64,000 bases of DNA. It comes from Candidatus Dormiibacter spiritus. GTDB lineage: Bacteria > Chloroflexota > Dormibacteria > Dormibacterales > Dormibacteraceae. The stretch spans positions 87,675-151,674 of the forward strand of contig QHBT01000035.1 in the NCBI GenBank assembly GCA_003244185.1. Reading direction: 5' to 3'. Every line of letters begins with the position of its first letter. Positions within the stretch are counted from its first letter, which is position 1. Positions 1 through 8,927 of the stretch are shown here, one piece after another. The notes under the pieces are model-generated. The model was not told the origin of the DNA. It was given only the letters and a program-made list of their open reading frames with translations, and searched no databases. Both the position numbers and the translations under genes were made by a program.

Positions 1-100
1 GGAGCGAGCGGCAGAGTTGGCGCGCATGATGTCGGGCGGCGTGACCGAGAAGGCGCTGGCGCGAGCCCGGGAGCTGATCCAGGAGGCCCAACCGGCCTGA
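1..100 (+). CDS. recN: DNA repair protein RecN, C-terminal end (partial)
   Basis: The window opens inside a gene that ends at TGA 98-100. The 32 residues visible, read from base 2, include ELARMMSGG and ALARARELI. They match the end of RecN, the SMC-like ATPase of double-strand break repair, whose C-terminus reads like ELARMLGG followed by a helix ending in ARELL. Only the extreme C-terminus is present, so domain structure and start cannot be judged. The family call rests on this short tail alone. Confidence 0.7.
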   Translation, partial: ERAAELARMMSGGVTEKALARARELIQEAQPA

Positions 101-102
101 GA

Positions 103-246
103 CATGCGATCCTCGGTGCCGCAGGAGTGGGCGGGCTGCTGGCGGCCTACTTGGCTCGATCTGGTGTGCCAGTGACCCTGCTCCGCTGTACCTGGCTTGC
201 CGGTTGGCGGCGCGCACGCGCTGCCGCTCGCCCGTTTGCCGGTTAA
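103..246 (+). pseudogene. 2-dehydropantoate 2-reductase (PanE/ApbA-like) N-terminal relic
   Basis: One reading frame between recN and scpA gives HAILGAAGVGGLLAAYLARS followed by GVPVTLLR, then loses similarity and stops at TAA 244-246. This is the N-terminal Rossmann strand-turn-helix-strand of ketopantoate reductase, with the glycine-rich G-A-A-G-V-G-G turn that binds NADP. No ATG, GTG or TTG start precedes it, and the remaining ~250 residues of the enzyme are absent. I read it as a decayed gene fragment. The stop codon sits inside the probable -10 hexamer of scpA. Confidence 0.6.
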
Positions 247-249
247 CAT
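244..249 (+). promoter_or_regulatory. Probable -10 element of a leaderless scpA transcript
   Basis: TAACAT lies 9 nt before the scpA ATG. A transcript starting about 7-9 nt after it would begin at or next to the start codon. No Shine-Dalgarno sequence lies between, and no clear -35 is visible. The same arrangement recurs at metG, secD, rpsO, asd and pgsA in this window. Confidence 0.45.
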
Positions 250-258
250 TGCCAGCCG

Positions 259-984
259 ATGCACGACGAGGCCCGCGCGGTCGAGGTGGCCCCGCAGCTC
301 CGCGTCAAGTCCCCCCTTTTCGAGGGACCGCTGGAGCTCCTGCTGGCCCTCGTCGAGCGGAGCGAGATCGACATCTTTCAACTCCAGCTGGCCGATTTGA
401 CCGATGCCTATCTGGCGCAGGTGGCGGAGCTGGAGACGAAAGACGTCGACGAGATGGCTGAGTTCCTCTGGCTCGCCTCTCGGCTGCTGCTCCTGAAGTC
501 GATCCGACTGCTGCCCGGCGAGGAACCCGAACCTGAGGAGACCGAACTGCTGGACTGGGAGGAGGAGGTCCGCCTCAGGCTGCTGGAGTACAGGGCCTAC
601 AAAGAGATGGCGCACGAGCTCAGCCGCCGGGCCGAGCGCGACGAAACCAGCTTCCCACCGCCCGTCAGGGAGATCGAGACCGAGGGCCAGGAGGTGCCCT
701 TGCGGGTGGACGCACTGGTCGTGGCCTTCCAGAGTGCGCTGGCGCGCGTGCCGCCCCGATCACTGGTCTTCACTGGGCACACCTGGACGCTGGAGGACAA
801 ACTGAAGGCTCTGCGCTCCCGGCTGGCGCAGGGCGGCTTTGATTTGACTGAGCTGATCCTGGAATCACTGGATCGCCTGGAGGCTGTTGTCACCTTCGTC
901 GCCATCCTGGAGCTGCTGCGCCGGGGCGAGATCCGCGTGCGGCAGCGGGAGAAGTTTGAGCGGATCTGGGTGGAGCCGGCGTGA
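259..984 (+). CDS. scpA: Segregation and condensation protein A
   Basis: ScpA is the kleisin subunit that bridges Smc heads with ScpB during chromosome condensation. The 241-residue product has the family N-terminus FEGPLELLLALVERSEIDI, the MAEFLWLASRLLLLKS helix, an acidic linker, and a C-terminal winged-helix region ending near REKFERIWV. Length is normal (about 240-270). The ATG start has no Shine-Dalgarno but lies 9 nt after a TAACAT hexamer. It overlaps scpB by four bases (GTGA), so the two are probably translationally coupled. The upstream space holds only a panE-like relic. Confidence 0.95.
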   Translation: MHDEARAVEVAPQLRVKSPLFEGPLELLLALVERSEIDIFQLQLADLTDAYLAQVAELETKDVDEMAEFLWLASRLLLLKSIRLLPGEEPEPEETELLDWEEEVRLRLLEYRAYKEMAHELSRRAERDETSFPPPVREIETEGQEVPLRVDALVVAFQSALARVPPRSLVFTGHTWTLEDKLKALRSRLAQGGFDLTELILESLDRLEAVVTFVAILELLRRGEIRVRQREKFERIWVEPA

Positions 985-1589
985 GCGAACGGCAGCGACT
1001 CTCGGCAGCGGTTGAGGCGATCCTCTTCTCCTCCACTCGGCCGCTCGAGCTGCGCGAGCTGCAGCGGGCGACCGAAGCCGCGCGGCCGGACCTGGAGGAG
1101 GCCCTCGGCCAGCTGCGAGAATCCCTGGAGACGCGAGGTCTCATGCTGCAGCGCCAGCAAGACCAGGTCCAACTGGTCACGCGCCCGGAGGTGGCCGCAG
1201 AAGTGCGCCGCGCGCTTCGGCCCGAGGTGGCGGGCAGGCTCTCGCCCGCCGCCTACGAGACGCTTGCGATAGTCGCTTACCAGCAGCCGGTGACCAGGGC
1301 GCGAATCGAGGAGGTCAGGGGCGTCAGCTGTGAAGGCGTCCTGGCCAACCTGGAGCTGAGGGCGCTGATCAGCGAAGTCGGCAGGGCGCAGGCGCCGGGC
1401 CTGCCCAAGCTGTACGGCACCACCATGCGCTTTCTCCAGCTGCTGGGCCTGGAATCGCTCCAGGAACTGCCGGTTCCAGCTTCGGTGGGCGCCGAGCTTG
1501 ACACTTCTCCAGTCAGCCCGGTCGAGGTCGCTGAGCAGCGGGCGCTGCTCTTGTCAGGTCGGGAGCGAACGGCATCACGGAACGCCTGA
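981..1589 (+). CDS. scpB: Segregation and condensation protein B
   Basis: ScpB is the dimeric winged-helix partner that joins ScpA on Smc. The 202 residues show the first winged-helix domain (AVEAILFSSTRPLELREL) and the conserved second-domain stretch SPAAYETLAIVAYQQPVTRA followed by IEEVRGV, then LPKLYGTT and FLQLLGLESLQELP. The start is GTG overlapping the scpA stop, and the gene ends in CTGA, which appears to supply the start of rluB. The last ~45 residues are variable, as usual in this family. Confidence 0.95.
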   Translation: MSERQRLSAAVEAILFSSTRPLELRELQRATEAARPDLEEALGQLRESLETRGLMLQRQQDQVQLVTRPEVAAEVRRALRPEVAGRLSPAAYETLAIVAYQQPVTRARIEEVRGVSCEGVLANLELRALISEVGRAQAPGLPKLYGTTMRFLQLLGLESLQELPVPASVGAELDTSPVSPVEVAEQRALLLSGRERTASRNA

Positions 1590-2311
1590 ACCGCTTCCTG
1601 GCCCGCTCGGGCATCGCCTCCCGGCGCGAGGCCGATCGACTCATAGCCGGCGGCTTCGTCAAGGTGAACGGCCGCATGGCGCCGGCTGACGGGCGTCTGA
1701 TAGATCCCGAGCTGGACAGGGTTGAAGTCGAGGGCAGACCCGTTGAGCGGATCACCGAGCGGCGCTGGCTGGCCTTCCACAAGCCGGCCGGGGTGGTGGT
1801 CACGACTCGCGATCCGCAGGGTCGCACGACCGTCTTGGATCTGCTGCCGCCGGAGCATCAGACCAGCCGTCTATTCCCGGTGGGCCGGCTCGACGCCGAG
1901 ACGACAGGCCTGCTGTTGGTCACCGACGACGGCGAGCTTGCCAATCGCGTCCAGCACCCCAAGCACAAGGTGGCCAAGGAATACCTGGCCACGGTTCGGG
2001 GGGTGCCGGGAGAAGCGGATCTGCGCCGGCTTCGGCAGGGCGTCGAGCTTTCCGACGGTGTGACCCAACCGGCGGAGGTCCAGCTCTTGACCAGCCGCGG
2101 TCAGTACAGCCAGCTGCGAGTCACTCTGAGAGAGGGCCGCAACCGCCAGATCAGGCGCATGTTTGCGGCTGTGGGGCACCCGGTCGAGGGCCTGACCCGG
2201 GAGGCGTTCGGCCCCATCAGGCTCGGCCGGCTCCATCCGGGCGGTTGGCGCCGGCTGCGTCCCCCGGAGCTGAAGGCGCTGCGCGAAGCAGCCGGCCTAA
2301 CGGTTGGCTAG
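1586..2311 (+). CDS. rluB: 23S/16S rRNA pseudouridine synthase, RluB/RsuA family, probable CTG start
   Basis: This family isomerises one rRNA uridine to pseudouridine. An N-terminal S4 RNA-binding domain (NRFLARSGIASRREADRLIA, FVKVNGR) precedes the catalytic domain, with GRLDAETTGLLLVTDDGELA carrying the catalytic Asp, then KEYLATV and REGRNRQIRRMF. The S4 domain needs a start upstream of the first GTG (1664). The only sensible in-frame candidate is CTG 1586, which overlaps the scpB stop as CTGA and gives 241 residues beginning MNRFLARSG, as expected for the family. An ATC at 1574 after GGGAG is an alternative. The gene overlaps cmk by 8 nt. Confidence 0.88.
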   Translation: MNRFLARSGIASRREADRLIAGGFVKVNGRMAPADGRLIDPELDRVEVEGRPVERITERRWLAFHKPAGVVVTTRDPQGRTTVLDLLPPEHQTSRLFPVGRLDAETTGLLLVTDDGELANRVQHPKHKVAKEYLATVRGVPGEADLRRLRQGVELSDGVTQPAEVQLLTSRGQYSQLRVTLREGRNRQIRRMFAAVGHPVEGLTREAFGPIRLGRLHPGGWRRLRPPELKALREAAGLTVG

Positions 2312-2972
2312 CCTGCTCCAACCGCAGCAGGTGGCCATCGATGGTCCGGCCGGTTCTGGCAAGTCAGCGGTCGGCCGCCGGGTGGCGGCGGAGCTTGGCC
2401 TGCCTTTCATCGACAGCGGCATCCTCTATCGCGCAGTTGCCCTGGCGGCGCTGCAGAGGGAGACTGACACGTCGGCGGCCAGCGCCGACTGTCTGGCCGG
2501 AGTGGCGGTGAGGTTGCGCCTGGAGCTGCTGCCAGACAGGCTGGCGATCGATGGCCTGGAGGTCGGGCAGGCGCTTTACGCGCCAGACGTCAGCGAGGCG
2601 GCGTCACGCGTGGCCGAGCTGCCCCAGGTGAGGGCTGCGCTGCTTCCCCAGCTGCGTCGGCTGGCCCGCTTTGGGGCGGTGATGGCCGGCCGTGACATCG
2701 GCACAGTAGTGCTCCCCCAGGCCCGGCACAAGTTCTTCCTCAATGCCAGTGTCGAAGAGCGGGTGCGGCGCCGGCAGCTCCAGCAGCACGGCCGGGGGCT
2801 GACGCCAGACGCGGCGGCGCTGCGGAGGGAGATCGAGGAGCGCGATCGTCGCGATCGGGAGCGAAGTGCCTCACCGCTCAAGGTGGCCCAAGACGCGAAG
2901 ACCCTGAACACTGACCGGCTGGATCTCGATCAAGTGGTGAACTCCATCCTCAACACAGTTCGCAGCAGCTGA
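2304..2972 (+). CDS. cmk: Cytidylate kinase
   Basis: Cmk phosphorylates CMP and dCMP with ATP in pyrimidine nucleotide supply. The 222 residues contain the P-loop GPAGSGKSAVG near the N-terminus, FIDSGILYRAVAL of the CMP site, AGRDIGTVVLPQA, and the lid stretch ERDRRDRERSASPL. Length matches the family. The assigned start is TTG overlapping the end of rluB; a GTG about nine codons downstream, just before AIDGPAG, is a possible alternative. The cmk-plsC neighbourhood is common in Gram-positive lineages. Confidence 0.93.
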   Translation: MASLLQPQQVAIDGPAGSGKSAVGRRVAAELGLPFIDSGILYRAVALAALQRETDTSAASADCLAGVAVRLRLELLPDRLAIDGLEVGQALYAPDVSEAASRVAELPQVRAALLPQLRRLARFGAVMAGRDIGTVVLPQARHKFFLNASVEERVRRRQLQQHGRGLTPDAAALRREIEERDRRDRERSASPLKVAQDAKTLNTDRLDLDQVVNSILNTVRSS

Positions 2973-2974
2973 AC

Positions 2975-3673
2975 ATGTACCGGCTGCTGCGGGCGATGAT
3001 GAGGCTTGCTGTCAGCGTCTACCTGGGCCGGCGATTTGTTGTCTCCGGCCAGAACCTGGTTCCGGCGGAGGGCGGTCTTCTGGTCTGCGCCAACCACCGC
3101 TCGACGATTGATCCGCCGCTGGTGCCCGCTTATCTGCCGCGGCCACGAGCCTGGAGCCTGGCGAAGGTCGAGTACTTCCAGAGTTCTCGCTTCACCGCCT
3201 GGGTGTTCCGCAGCTATGGGGCCATCCCTGTCGCGCGGCACAGGGCCGACCGTCGCGCCGTGCGGCAGGTGCTCGACCTGCTGCGGGCGGGGGAGGCGTT
3301 GGTGGTCTATCCGGAGGGGACGCGCGTTCGGGAAGGGGGCATGATTCGGGCCGAGCCGGGAGCTGGCTTCTTTGCCCGCTCGACAGGGGTGGCCGTCCAG
3401 CCGGTGGGGCTGATCGGGACCCGCGAATGCTTCCCGACAGGGGCTCATTGGCCGCGCCGGGTTCGGGTCGAAGTCCGCTTCGGACCTCCCTTCCACGTCC
3501 ATTCGCGGCGGCCCGACGGCAGGCCGGTCCAGTACCAGGAGGCAGCGGATGCGATCATGCTGGCCATCGCGGAGCTGCTGCCGGCGGAGCTGCGCGGCGA
3601 TTACTCAGATCTGGATCGGCTCCGAGCCGAGCTGGCAGGCGTCATCCAGGCCGCGCCTGGGATCAGCGCTTAG
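2975..3673 (+). CDS. plsC: 1-acyl-sn-glycerol-3-phosphate acyltransferase
   Basis: PlsC-type enzymes acylate lysophosphatidic acid to phosphatidic acid at the membrane. The 232-residue product has the HX4D catalytic motif in NHRSTIDPPL (residues ~45-54) and the substrate motif VYPEGTRVREGG (~110-121). A hydrophobic start (MYRLLRAMMRLAVSVYLG) fits membrane association. The ATG lies two bases after the cmk stop. Substrate specificity cannot be told from sequence. Confidence 0.88.
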   Translation: MYRLLRAMMRLAVSVYLGRRFVVSGQNLVPAEGGLLVCANHRSTIDPPLVPAYLPRPRAWSLAKVEYFQSSRFTAWVFRSYGAIPVARHRADRRAVRQVLDLLRAGEALVVYPEGTRVREGGMIRAEPGAGFFARSTGVAVQPVGLIGTRECFPTGAHWPRRVRVEVRFGPPFHVHSRRPDGRPVQYQEAADAIMLAIAELLPAELRGDYSDLDRLRAELAGVIQAAPGISA

Positions 3674-3686
3674 CATCGGCCGGCCT

Positions 3687-6458
3687 GTGCAGTACGCCGC
3701 CTTCGACTTGGAGACGACGGGGCTGGATCCGGCACTCGACCAGGTGATCGAGATAGGCGCCGTCAGCTTCGACGGAGACGGCGTGCAGGAGCGGTACGAG
3801 GAGCTGGTCAGGCCGGGCCGTCAGGTCCCATCGGAGGTCCTGGCCTTGACCGGCATCGACCCCGCTGCGTTGGCCCTGGGCACCGAGCCGGGGCTTGCCC
3901 TGGAGAGGCTGCGCAGCTTTCTCGCCGGCCGCATCCCCGTCGCCCACGGAGGTGGTTTCGACCTGAGCTTTCTCCGCCAGAACGGAGCCTGGCCCGATGA
4001 GCAGGAGGTTCTCGACACGCTGGATGTCGGCCGCATCCTGCTGCCTGCGGCGGCCAGCCACAGTCTTCCCCGGCTCGCCGCGGAGCTCGGTCTTGACCAA
4101 CCCCGGCCGCACCGTGCTCTTGACGACGCTGATGCGACCCGCCAGCTGCTGCTCAGGCTCCGAGAGCAGGCCCGAACCCTGCCGCCGGCAGTGAAGTCGG
4201 CATTGCTTGATCTCTGTCAGCCCTACGGCTGGCCGCTCGCCAGGTTCTTCGCTGAGGCGCTCGCGACCTCACCACTGGCCGAACCACCGGGCGCCAGGTC
4301 GACCGCAAAGGGTCTGCCCGCTCGCCCGGCGGCTGCCGCGCAGCAGCCCAAGCCGCCTGACGACCCCACAGCGCTGGCCGCCCTGCTGGCGCCTGATGGC
4401 CCGCTGGCCGCGCACCTGGAGGGCTATGAGCCGCGAGAGGCGCAGGTCCAGATGCTGCTGGCGGTGGCGCAGACTATGCGGCGGGGCTCCACCCTGGTGG
4501 TGGAGGCGGGAACGGGGACCGGAAAAAGCCTGGCCTATCTGATCCCGGCCGCCGCCCGCTCAGTTTTGTGGCGCGAACGGGTGGTGATCGCCACCCACAC
4601 CCACAGCCTGCAGGAGCAGCTCATACGGCGCGACATCCCAGCCCTGCAGAGCTGGCTGCCCTGGAGCTTCAGCGTCCACCAGCTGAAAGGGCGTTCCAGC
4701 TACATCTCACTGCGCCGGTGGCGCCGCTATCTGACCGAGACCTGCCCCGACCAGGCTGAACTCGCCTTCCGGCTCAAGCTGACCGTCTGGCTCGCCACCA
4801 CCGCCAGCGGCGATCGGGCGGAGCTGAAACTGCAAGACGCGGAGCACCTGCTCTGGGCCCGGATTGCCTCTGACCGCCTCGACTGCCTGGGCTGGCGCTG
4901 CACGCCGGCGACGGACGGTCTCTCGGTCAACCCTTCCGACTGCTTCGTTCACGGGGCTCGCGCCCAGGCCGAGGCGGCCGATCTGGTCATAGTCAATCAC
5001 GCCCTGCTGCTCGCCGACGTGGCGCTGCAGGGTCAGGTGTTACCGGGCTATGCCCACCTGGTGGTGGACGAGGCACACCACCTGGAGGACGCGGCTACTG
5101 AGGAGGGCACTGAGACTTTCGCCGCTGCTGCGACTGCCGCCCTTCTTTCCCGCCTGGTTGGCGGCGCAGACACTGATTCCGGGCTGCTGGTCGAGCTCGC
5201 CGCTGCGCCCCGGCTAGGAGGCGGGGGCGCCGACTTCGAGGCCGCGAGATCGGCTGCGCTGCAGGGCCGGCTCAGGCTCGAACAGCTCTGGGCGGCCCTG
5301 CTCGAATGGAGCCACCACCGCGCGGAGCAGGAAGGCCAGCGAGAGACGAAGGTGCGGCTCACCGACAACGTCAGGGCAGAACCGGGTTTCGAGCAGCTGT
5401 CAAGACTGGCCGAGGATGCCGCCACAGCGCTGTTCGCGCTCGACGGCGAAATCCGTCGCAGCCTTGCGTTGAGCCGAGAGGATCTGAGCGGCGAGCAGCC
5501 GGACGCGGGGATCCGCGAGCTGGAGACCATCCGCGGCGAGCTCTGGGCGGCGGCAACCCTCCTCCAGGCGGCGTTCGCCGGCGGTTCGCCGGGAAGCGTG
5601 AAGTGGCTGACCCTCCGCGAAGGCGGGCCAACCCTGCACTCCGCCCCGCTGGAGGTGGCCGAGCTGCTGGCGGACAGCCTCTTCGCGCCACTGACGAGCG
5701 TGGTGCTCACCTCGGCCAGCTTGGCAGTGGCCGGCAGCTTCGACTACTTCCTGGCCCGCTGCGGCGTCAGCCCGGCCGCCGAGACACTGCTGCTGGCTTC
5801 GCCGTTCGACTATCTCGAGCAGTCGCTGGTCTGTCTGGCGGCGGACCTGCCGGAGCCGCAGGAGTCCAGCTTTGAGCTGGCGGTGGTCGAACTGGTGGCC
5901 GAGCTGGCCCGGCGCTTGGGCGGCCGCACGCTGGCCCTCTTCACTTCCCATACCCAGCTGCGGGACGTCTACGCGGCCTTGAAACAGCGGCGGGATCTGG
6001 ATCAAGTGCTGATCTTGGGCCAGGGCTTGGACGGCAGCCGGCGCCACGTCCTCCAGGCGTTCGAAGGCAGCGAGAGAGCGCTGCTGCTGGGGACCGCCAG
6101 CTTCTGGGAGGGCATCGACGTCCCTGGCGACCGGCTCAGCTGTGTGGTGGTGGTGCGCCTGCCCTTCCCGGTGCCAACCGATCCCCTCTACGCAGCCCGA
6201 GCTGAGCGTTTGCGAGACCCCTTCTTGCAGGCGGCGCTTCCGCTGGCGGCCCTGCGCTTGAAGCAGGGCTTCGGCCGCTTGATCAGGCGCCGCGCCGACC
6301 GCGGCGCAGCCGTGATCCTGGACAGCCGGATGGTCACGCGCGAATACGGCCGGGCATTCTTGGCCGCGCTGCCGCCCGCAGAGCGGTTCATCGGCCCCGC
6401 CTCCGAGGTGGGGGAGAGAGTGGAGGCCTGGCTCGCCCGCGCGGCCACCACCCCATGA
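3687..6458 (+). CDS. dinG: DinG-family helicase with N-terminal DnaQ-like 3'-5' exonuclease
   Basis: A fused exonuclease-helicase of about 923 residues. The N-terminal domain carries the DEDDh pattern: DLETTG, the second motif as HGGGFDLSFL, and HRALDDAD. The helicase has Walker A GTGTGKSLAYLIPA, the DEAH box VVDEAHHLED, and the C-terminal FWEGIDVPGDRLS and QGFGRLIRR. Cysteines C..C..C occur before ARAQAEAADLVIVNHALLL, where XPD/DinG enzymes hold an Fe-S cluster, but the usual Cys in the GRSxYxC stretch reads S (GRSSYISL), so a cluster is uncertain. GTG 3687 (MQYAAFDLETTG) is the start that places the exonuclease correctly. Confidence 0.88.
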   Translation: MQYAAFDLETTGLDPALDQVIEIGAVSFDGDGVQERYEELVRPGRQVPSEVLALTGIDPAALALGTEPGLALERLRSFLAGRIPVAHGGGFDLSFLRQNGAWPDEQEVLDTLDVGRILLPAAASHSLPRLAAELGLDQPRPHRALDDADATRQLLLRLREQARTLPPAVKSALLDLCQPYGWPLARFFAEALATSPLAEPPGARSTAKGLPARPAAAAQQPKPPDDPTALAALLAPDGPLAAHLEGYEPREAQVQMLLAVAQTMRRGSTLVVEAGTGTGKSLAYLIPAAARSVLWRERVVIATHTHSLQEQLIRRDIPALQSWLPWSFSVHQLKGRSSYISLRRWRRYLTETCPDQAELAFRLKLTVWLATTASGDRAELKLQDAEHLLWARIASDRLDCLGWRCTPATDGLSVNPSDCFVHGARAQAEAADLVIVNHALLLADVALQGQVLPGYAHLVVDEAHHLEDAATEEGTETFAAAATAALLSRLVGGADTDSGLLVELAAAPRLGGGGADFEAARSAALQGRLRLEQLWAALLEWSHHRAEQEGQRETKVRLTDNVRAEPGFEQLSRLAEDAATALFALDGEIRRSLALSREDLSGEQPDAGIRELETIRGELWAAATLLQAAFAGGSPGSVKWLTLREGGPTLHSAPLEVAELLADSLFAPLTSVVLTSASLAVAGSFDYFLARCGVSPAAETLLLASPFDYLEQSLVCLAADLPEPQESSFELAVVELVAELARRLGGRTLALFTSHTQLRDVYAALKQRRDLDQVLILGQGLDGSRRHVLQAFEGSERALLLGTASFWEGIDVPGDRLSCVVVVRLPFPVPTDPLYAARAERLRDPFLQAALPLAALRLKQGFGRLIRRRADRGAAVILDSRMVTREYGRAFLAALPPAERFIGPASEVGERVEAWLARAATTP

Positions 6459-7123
6459 GCACGCTGTATGTCCTGGCGACTCCGATCGGGAACCTCGAGG
6501 ACCTGTCTCAGCGCGCGCTGCGGATCCTGGCCGAGGTGAGCGCGGTGGCCGCTGAGGACACGCGGCTGACCGGCAGGCTGCTCTCGCGTCATGGGCTGCG
6601 CAAGCCGCTGCTCAGCTACCGCGCGCCGGTCGAGCGGAGGGGCTTGCCGCGCGTTCTCGCCGCGCTGGCAGCCGGCGATGTGGCGCTGGTCAGTGATGCC
6701 GGCACGCCGGCGGTCAGCGACCCCGGCCAGCAGCTGGTGGCGGCCAGCTGGCGCGAGGGGCATACGGTCGTGCCGCTGCCCGGTCCCAGCGCGGTCACCA
6801 CCGCGCTCTCGGCGGCGGGCTTTCCTGGGGCCGGCTTCAGCTTTGTCGGCTACCTGCCGCGCAAGCCGGGTGAGCTGCGGCGCTTCTTCGCCGGCCTGGC
6901 CGAGACACGCCAGCCGACAGTCGCCTTCGAATCGCCCCACCGTGTGCTCAAATCACTTGCCGTCCTGGCCGAGACGCTGCCCGAGCGACCCCTGCTGCTC
7001 GCCCGGGAGCTGACCAAGCTGCACGAGGAGCTGCGGCGCGGGACCGCGACCCAGGTGCTGGAGGAGCTCGGCGGCCGGGCCCGAGGTGAGTTCACTCTCG
7101 TCATCAGCGGCAGCGAATCCTGA
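6455..7123 (+). CDS. rsmI: 16S rRNA (cytidine-2'-O)-methyltransferase RsmI
   Basis: RsmI 2'-O-methylates C1402 of 16S rRNA using S-adenosylmethionine. Diagnostic stretches are [19 protein letters not shown] at the N-terminus, [27 protein letters not shown], and [17 protein letters not shown]. At 222 residues it is shorter than the usual ~270-290. It ends soon after EFTLVISG, so the small C-terminal helical domain is missing. The ATG overlaps the dinG stop as ATGA. Confidence 0.93.
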   Translation: MSTLYVLATPIGNLEDLSQRALRILAEVSAVAAEDTRLTGRLLSRHGLRKPLLSYRAPVERRGLPRVLAALAAGDVALVSDAGTPAVSDPGQQLVAASWREGHTVVPLPGPSAVTTALSAAGFPGAGFSFVGYLPRKPGELRRFFAGLAETRQPTVAFESPHRVLKSLAVLAETLPERPLLLARELTKLHEELRRGTATQVLEELGGRARGEFTLVISGSES

Positions 7124-7160
7124 GAGGGAGCGGCAAACCAGGTTAGCCCTGGCCGATTGC

Positions 7161-7166
7161 TACAGT
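7161..7166 (+). promoter_or_regulatory. Probable -10 element of a leaderless metG transcript
   Basis: TACAGT lies 6 nt upstream of the GTG that begins the conserved MetRS N-terminus. No Shine-Dalgarno sequence separates them, so transcription would start on or beside the start codon. No convincing -35 is visible. Confidence 0.45.
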
Positions 7167-7172
7167 CCAGAC

Positions 7173-8927
7173 GTGCCCGACCACATTCTGGTAGCCGTCG
7201 CCTGGCCCTACGCGAACGGGCCGCGCCATCTGGGGCACGTCGCCGGATTCGGAGTCCCCTCGGACGTGTTTGCCCGCTATCACCGGCTCCGCGGCAACCG
7301 AGTGCTCATGGTCAGCGGCACCGACGAGCATGGCGCTCCCATCACCTACGGCGCCGACAGCGAGGGTGTCTCGGCCCAGGAGTTCGCCGATCGCAACAAC
7401 GAGATCATCGTCAAGGAGCTGCAGGCGCTCGGACTCGCGTACGACATCTTCACCCGGACCACCACCTGCAACCACGAGCGTGTGGTGCAGGACCTATTCC
7501 GCCGGCTCTACGAAGCCGGCTTCATCGAGCCGCAAACCGTGCTCGGCGCGTTCTCGCCCAGTACCGGGCGCACGCTGCCCGACCGCTACGTCGAAGGCAC
7601 CTGTCCGATCTGCGGCTTCCCCGAAGCACGCGGCGATCAGTGCGACAACTGCGGCAACCAGCTCGATGCCACCGACCTGATCAACCCCCGCAGCCGGCTG
7701 AATGGCGAGGTGCCGGAGTTCAAGCAGGCCGAACACTTTTACTTTGAGCTGCCCGCCTTCGCGGCGGAACTGGAGCGCTGGGTCCGACGCCAGAAGCACT
7801 GGCGGCCGAACGTTCGCAACTTCACTCTGCGGCTGTTGGAGGATCTGAAGCCAAGACCGATCACCCGGGATCTCGACTGGGGGGTACCCATCCCGCTGCC
7901 GGGCTGGCAGGAACGCCCTGACAAGCGCATCTATGTCTGGTTCGACGCGGTGATGGGCTATCTCTCGGCCTCCATCGAGTGGGCCCACAACCGCGGCACG
8001 CCCGAGGCTTGGCAGGAGTGGTGGCGCAACCCCAACTCGCGCGGCTACTACTTCATGGGCAAGGACAACATCACCTTTCACACCGTCATGTGGCCGGCCA
8101 TCCTCCTGGGCGTCGGCGAGCTGAACCTGCCCTACGACGTCGTCGCGACCGAGTTCCTGACACTCGAGGGCAAGCAGTTCTCCACCTCTCGCGGCCACGT
8201 CATAGAGGTGAGCGACTTCCTCTCCCGCTACGATCCCGACCCGCTTCGCTACTACCTGATCAGCGCCGGTCCGGAGACCTCGGACAGCGATTTCACGTGG
8301 GCGGAGTTCCTGCGTCGCAACAACGACGAGCTGGTGGGCACCTGGGGCAATCTGGTGCACAGGACGCTTGTCAACGCGCAGCGGAACTTTGGCGGCGTAC
8401 CTGAACCCGGTGAACTGAGCGAGCGCGATCAGAGGGTGCTGGACCAGGTTGAGGCAGGCTTTGATTCGGTGGCTGAGCTCCTGGAGGCCGCCCACTTCAA
8501 GGCGGCCTTGGCTGAGGCACTGCGGCTGGCTGCCCTGGTCAACCAATATCTGGGTGAGGAACAGCCCTGGCATGCGATCAAAACGGATCGGCGCCGAGCA
8601 GCGACCACTCTCTTTGTGGCGGTCCACTGCGTCGACAGCCTGAAGACGCTCCTCACCCCCTTCCTGCCCTTCACCTGCCAGCACCTCCACGAACTGCTCG
8701 GGTACGGAGACGTGCTGGCGCCTCAGCCCCAGCTCTCAGAGCAGCTGGAGCAGTGCGGCCGGAGCCACCTGGTGCTGGGCGGCGGGGCCGGATATGAGGA
8801 ACAGGATCGCTGGCAGCCCAGCCGGATTGAGTCAGGCCGGCGCCTGCCTGTGCCCGAGCCGCTGTTCAAGAAACTCGAACCCACCATCGTGGCGGCTGAG
8901 CTGGCCAGGCTGGCCGGCGGTGATTGA
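7173..8927 (+). CDS. metG: Methionyl-tRNA synthetase
   Basis: Class I synthetase charging tRNA-Met. The start chosen is GTG 7173 ([16 protein letters not shown]), which opens directly into the Rossmann domain and gives 584 residues. The HIGH motif reads HLGH. The zinc knuckle has CPICGF and CDNCGN; one knuckle is seen. The KMSKS loop reads KQFSTSRG, a known variant form. The catalytic stretch [13 protein letters not shown] is intact. It ends without a C-terminal tRNA-binding (Trbp) domain. An open frame extends upstream but overlaps rsmI and shows no homology. It overlaps tatD by 8 nt. Confidence 0.93.
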   Translation: MPDHILVAVAWPYANGPRHLGHVAGFGVPSDVFARYHRLRGNRVLMVSGTDEHGAPITYGADSEGVSAQEFADRNNEIIVKELQALGLAYDIFTRTTTCNHERVVQDLFRRLYEAGFIEPQTVLGAFSPSTGRTLPDRYVEGTCPICGFPEARGDQCDNCGNQLDATDLINPRSRLNGEVPEFKQAEHFYFELPAFAAELERWVRRQKHWRPNVRNFTLRLLEDLKPRPITRDLDWGVPIPLPGWQERPDKRIYVWFDAVMGYLSASIEWAHNRGTPEAWQEWWRNPNSRGYYFMGKDNITFHTVMWPAILLGVGELNLPYDVVATEFLTLEGKQFSTSRGHVIEVSDFLSRYDPDPLRYYLISAGPETSDSDFTWAEFLRRNNDELVGTWGNLVHRTLVNAQRNFGGVPEPGELSERDQRVLDQVEAGFDSVAELLEAAHFKAALAEALRLAALVNQYLGEEQPWHAIKTDRRRAATTLFVAVHCVDSLKTLLTPFLPFTCQHLHELLGYGDVLAPQPQLSEQLEQCGRSHLVLGGGAGYEEQDRWQPSRIESGRRLPVPEPLFKKLEPTIVAAELARLAGGD

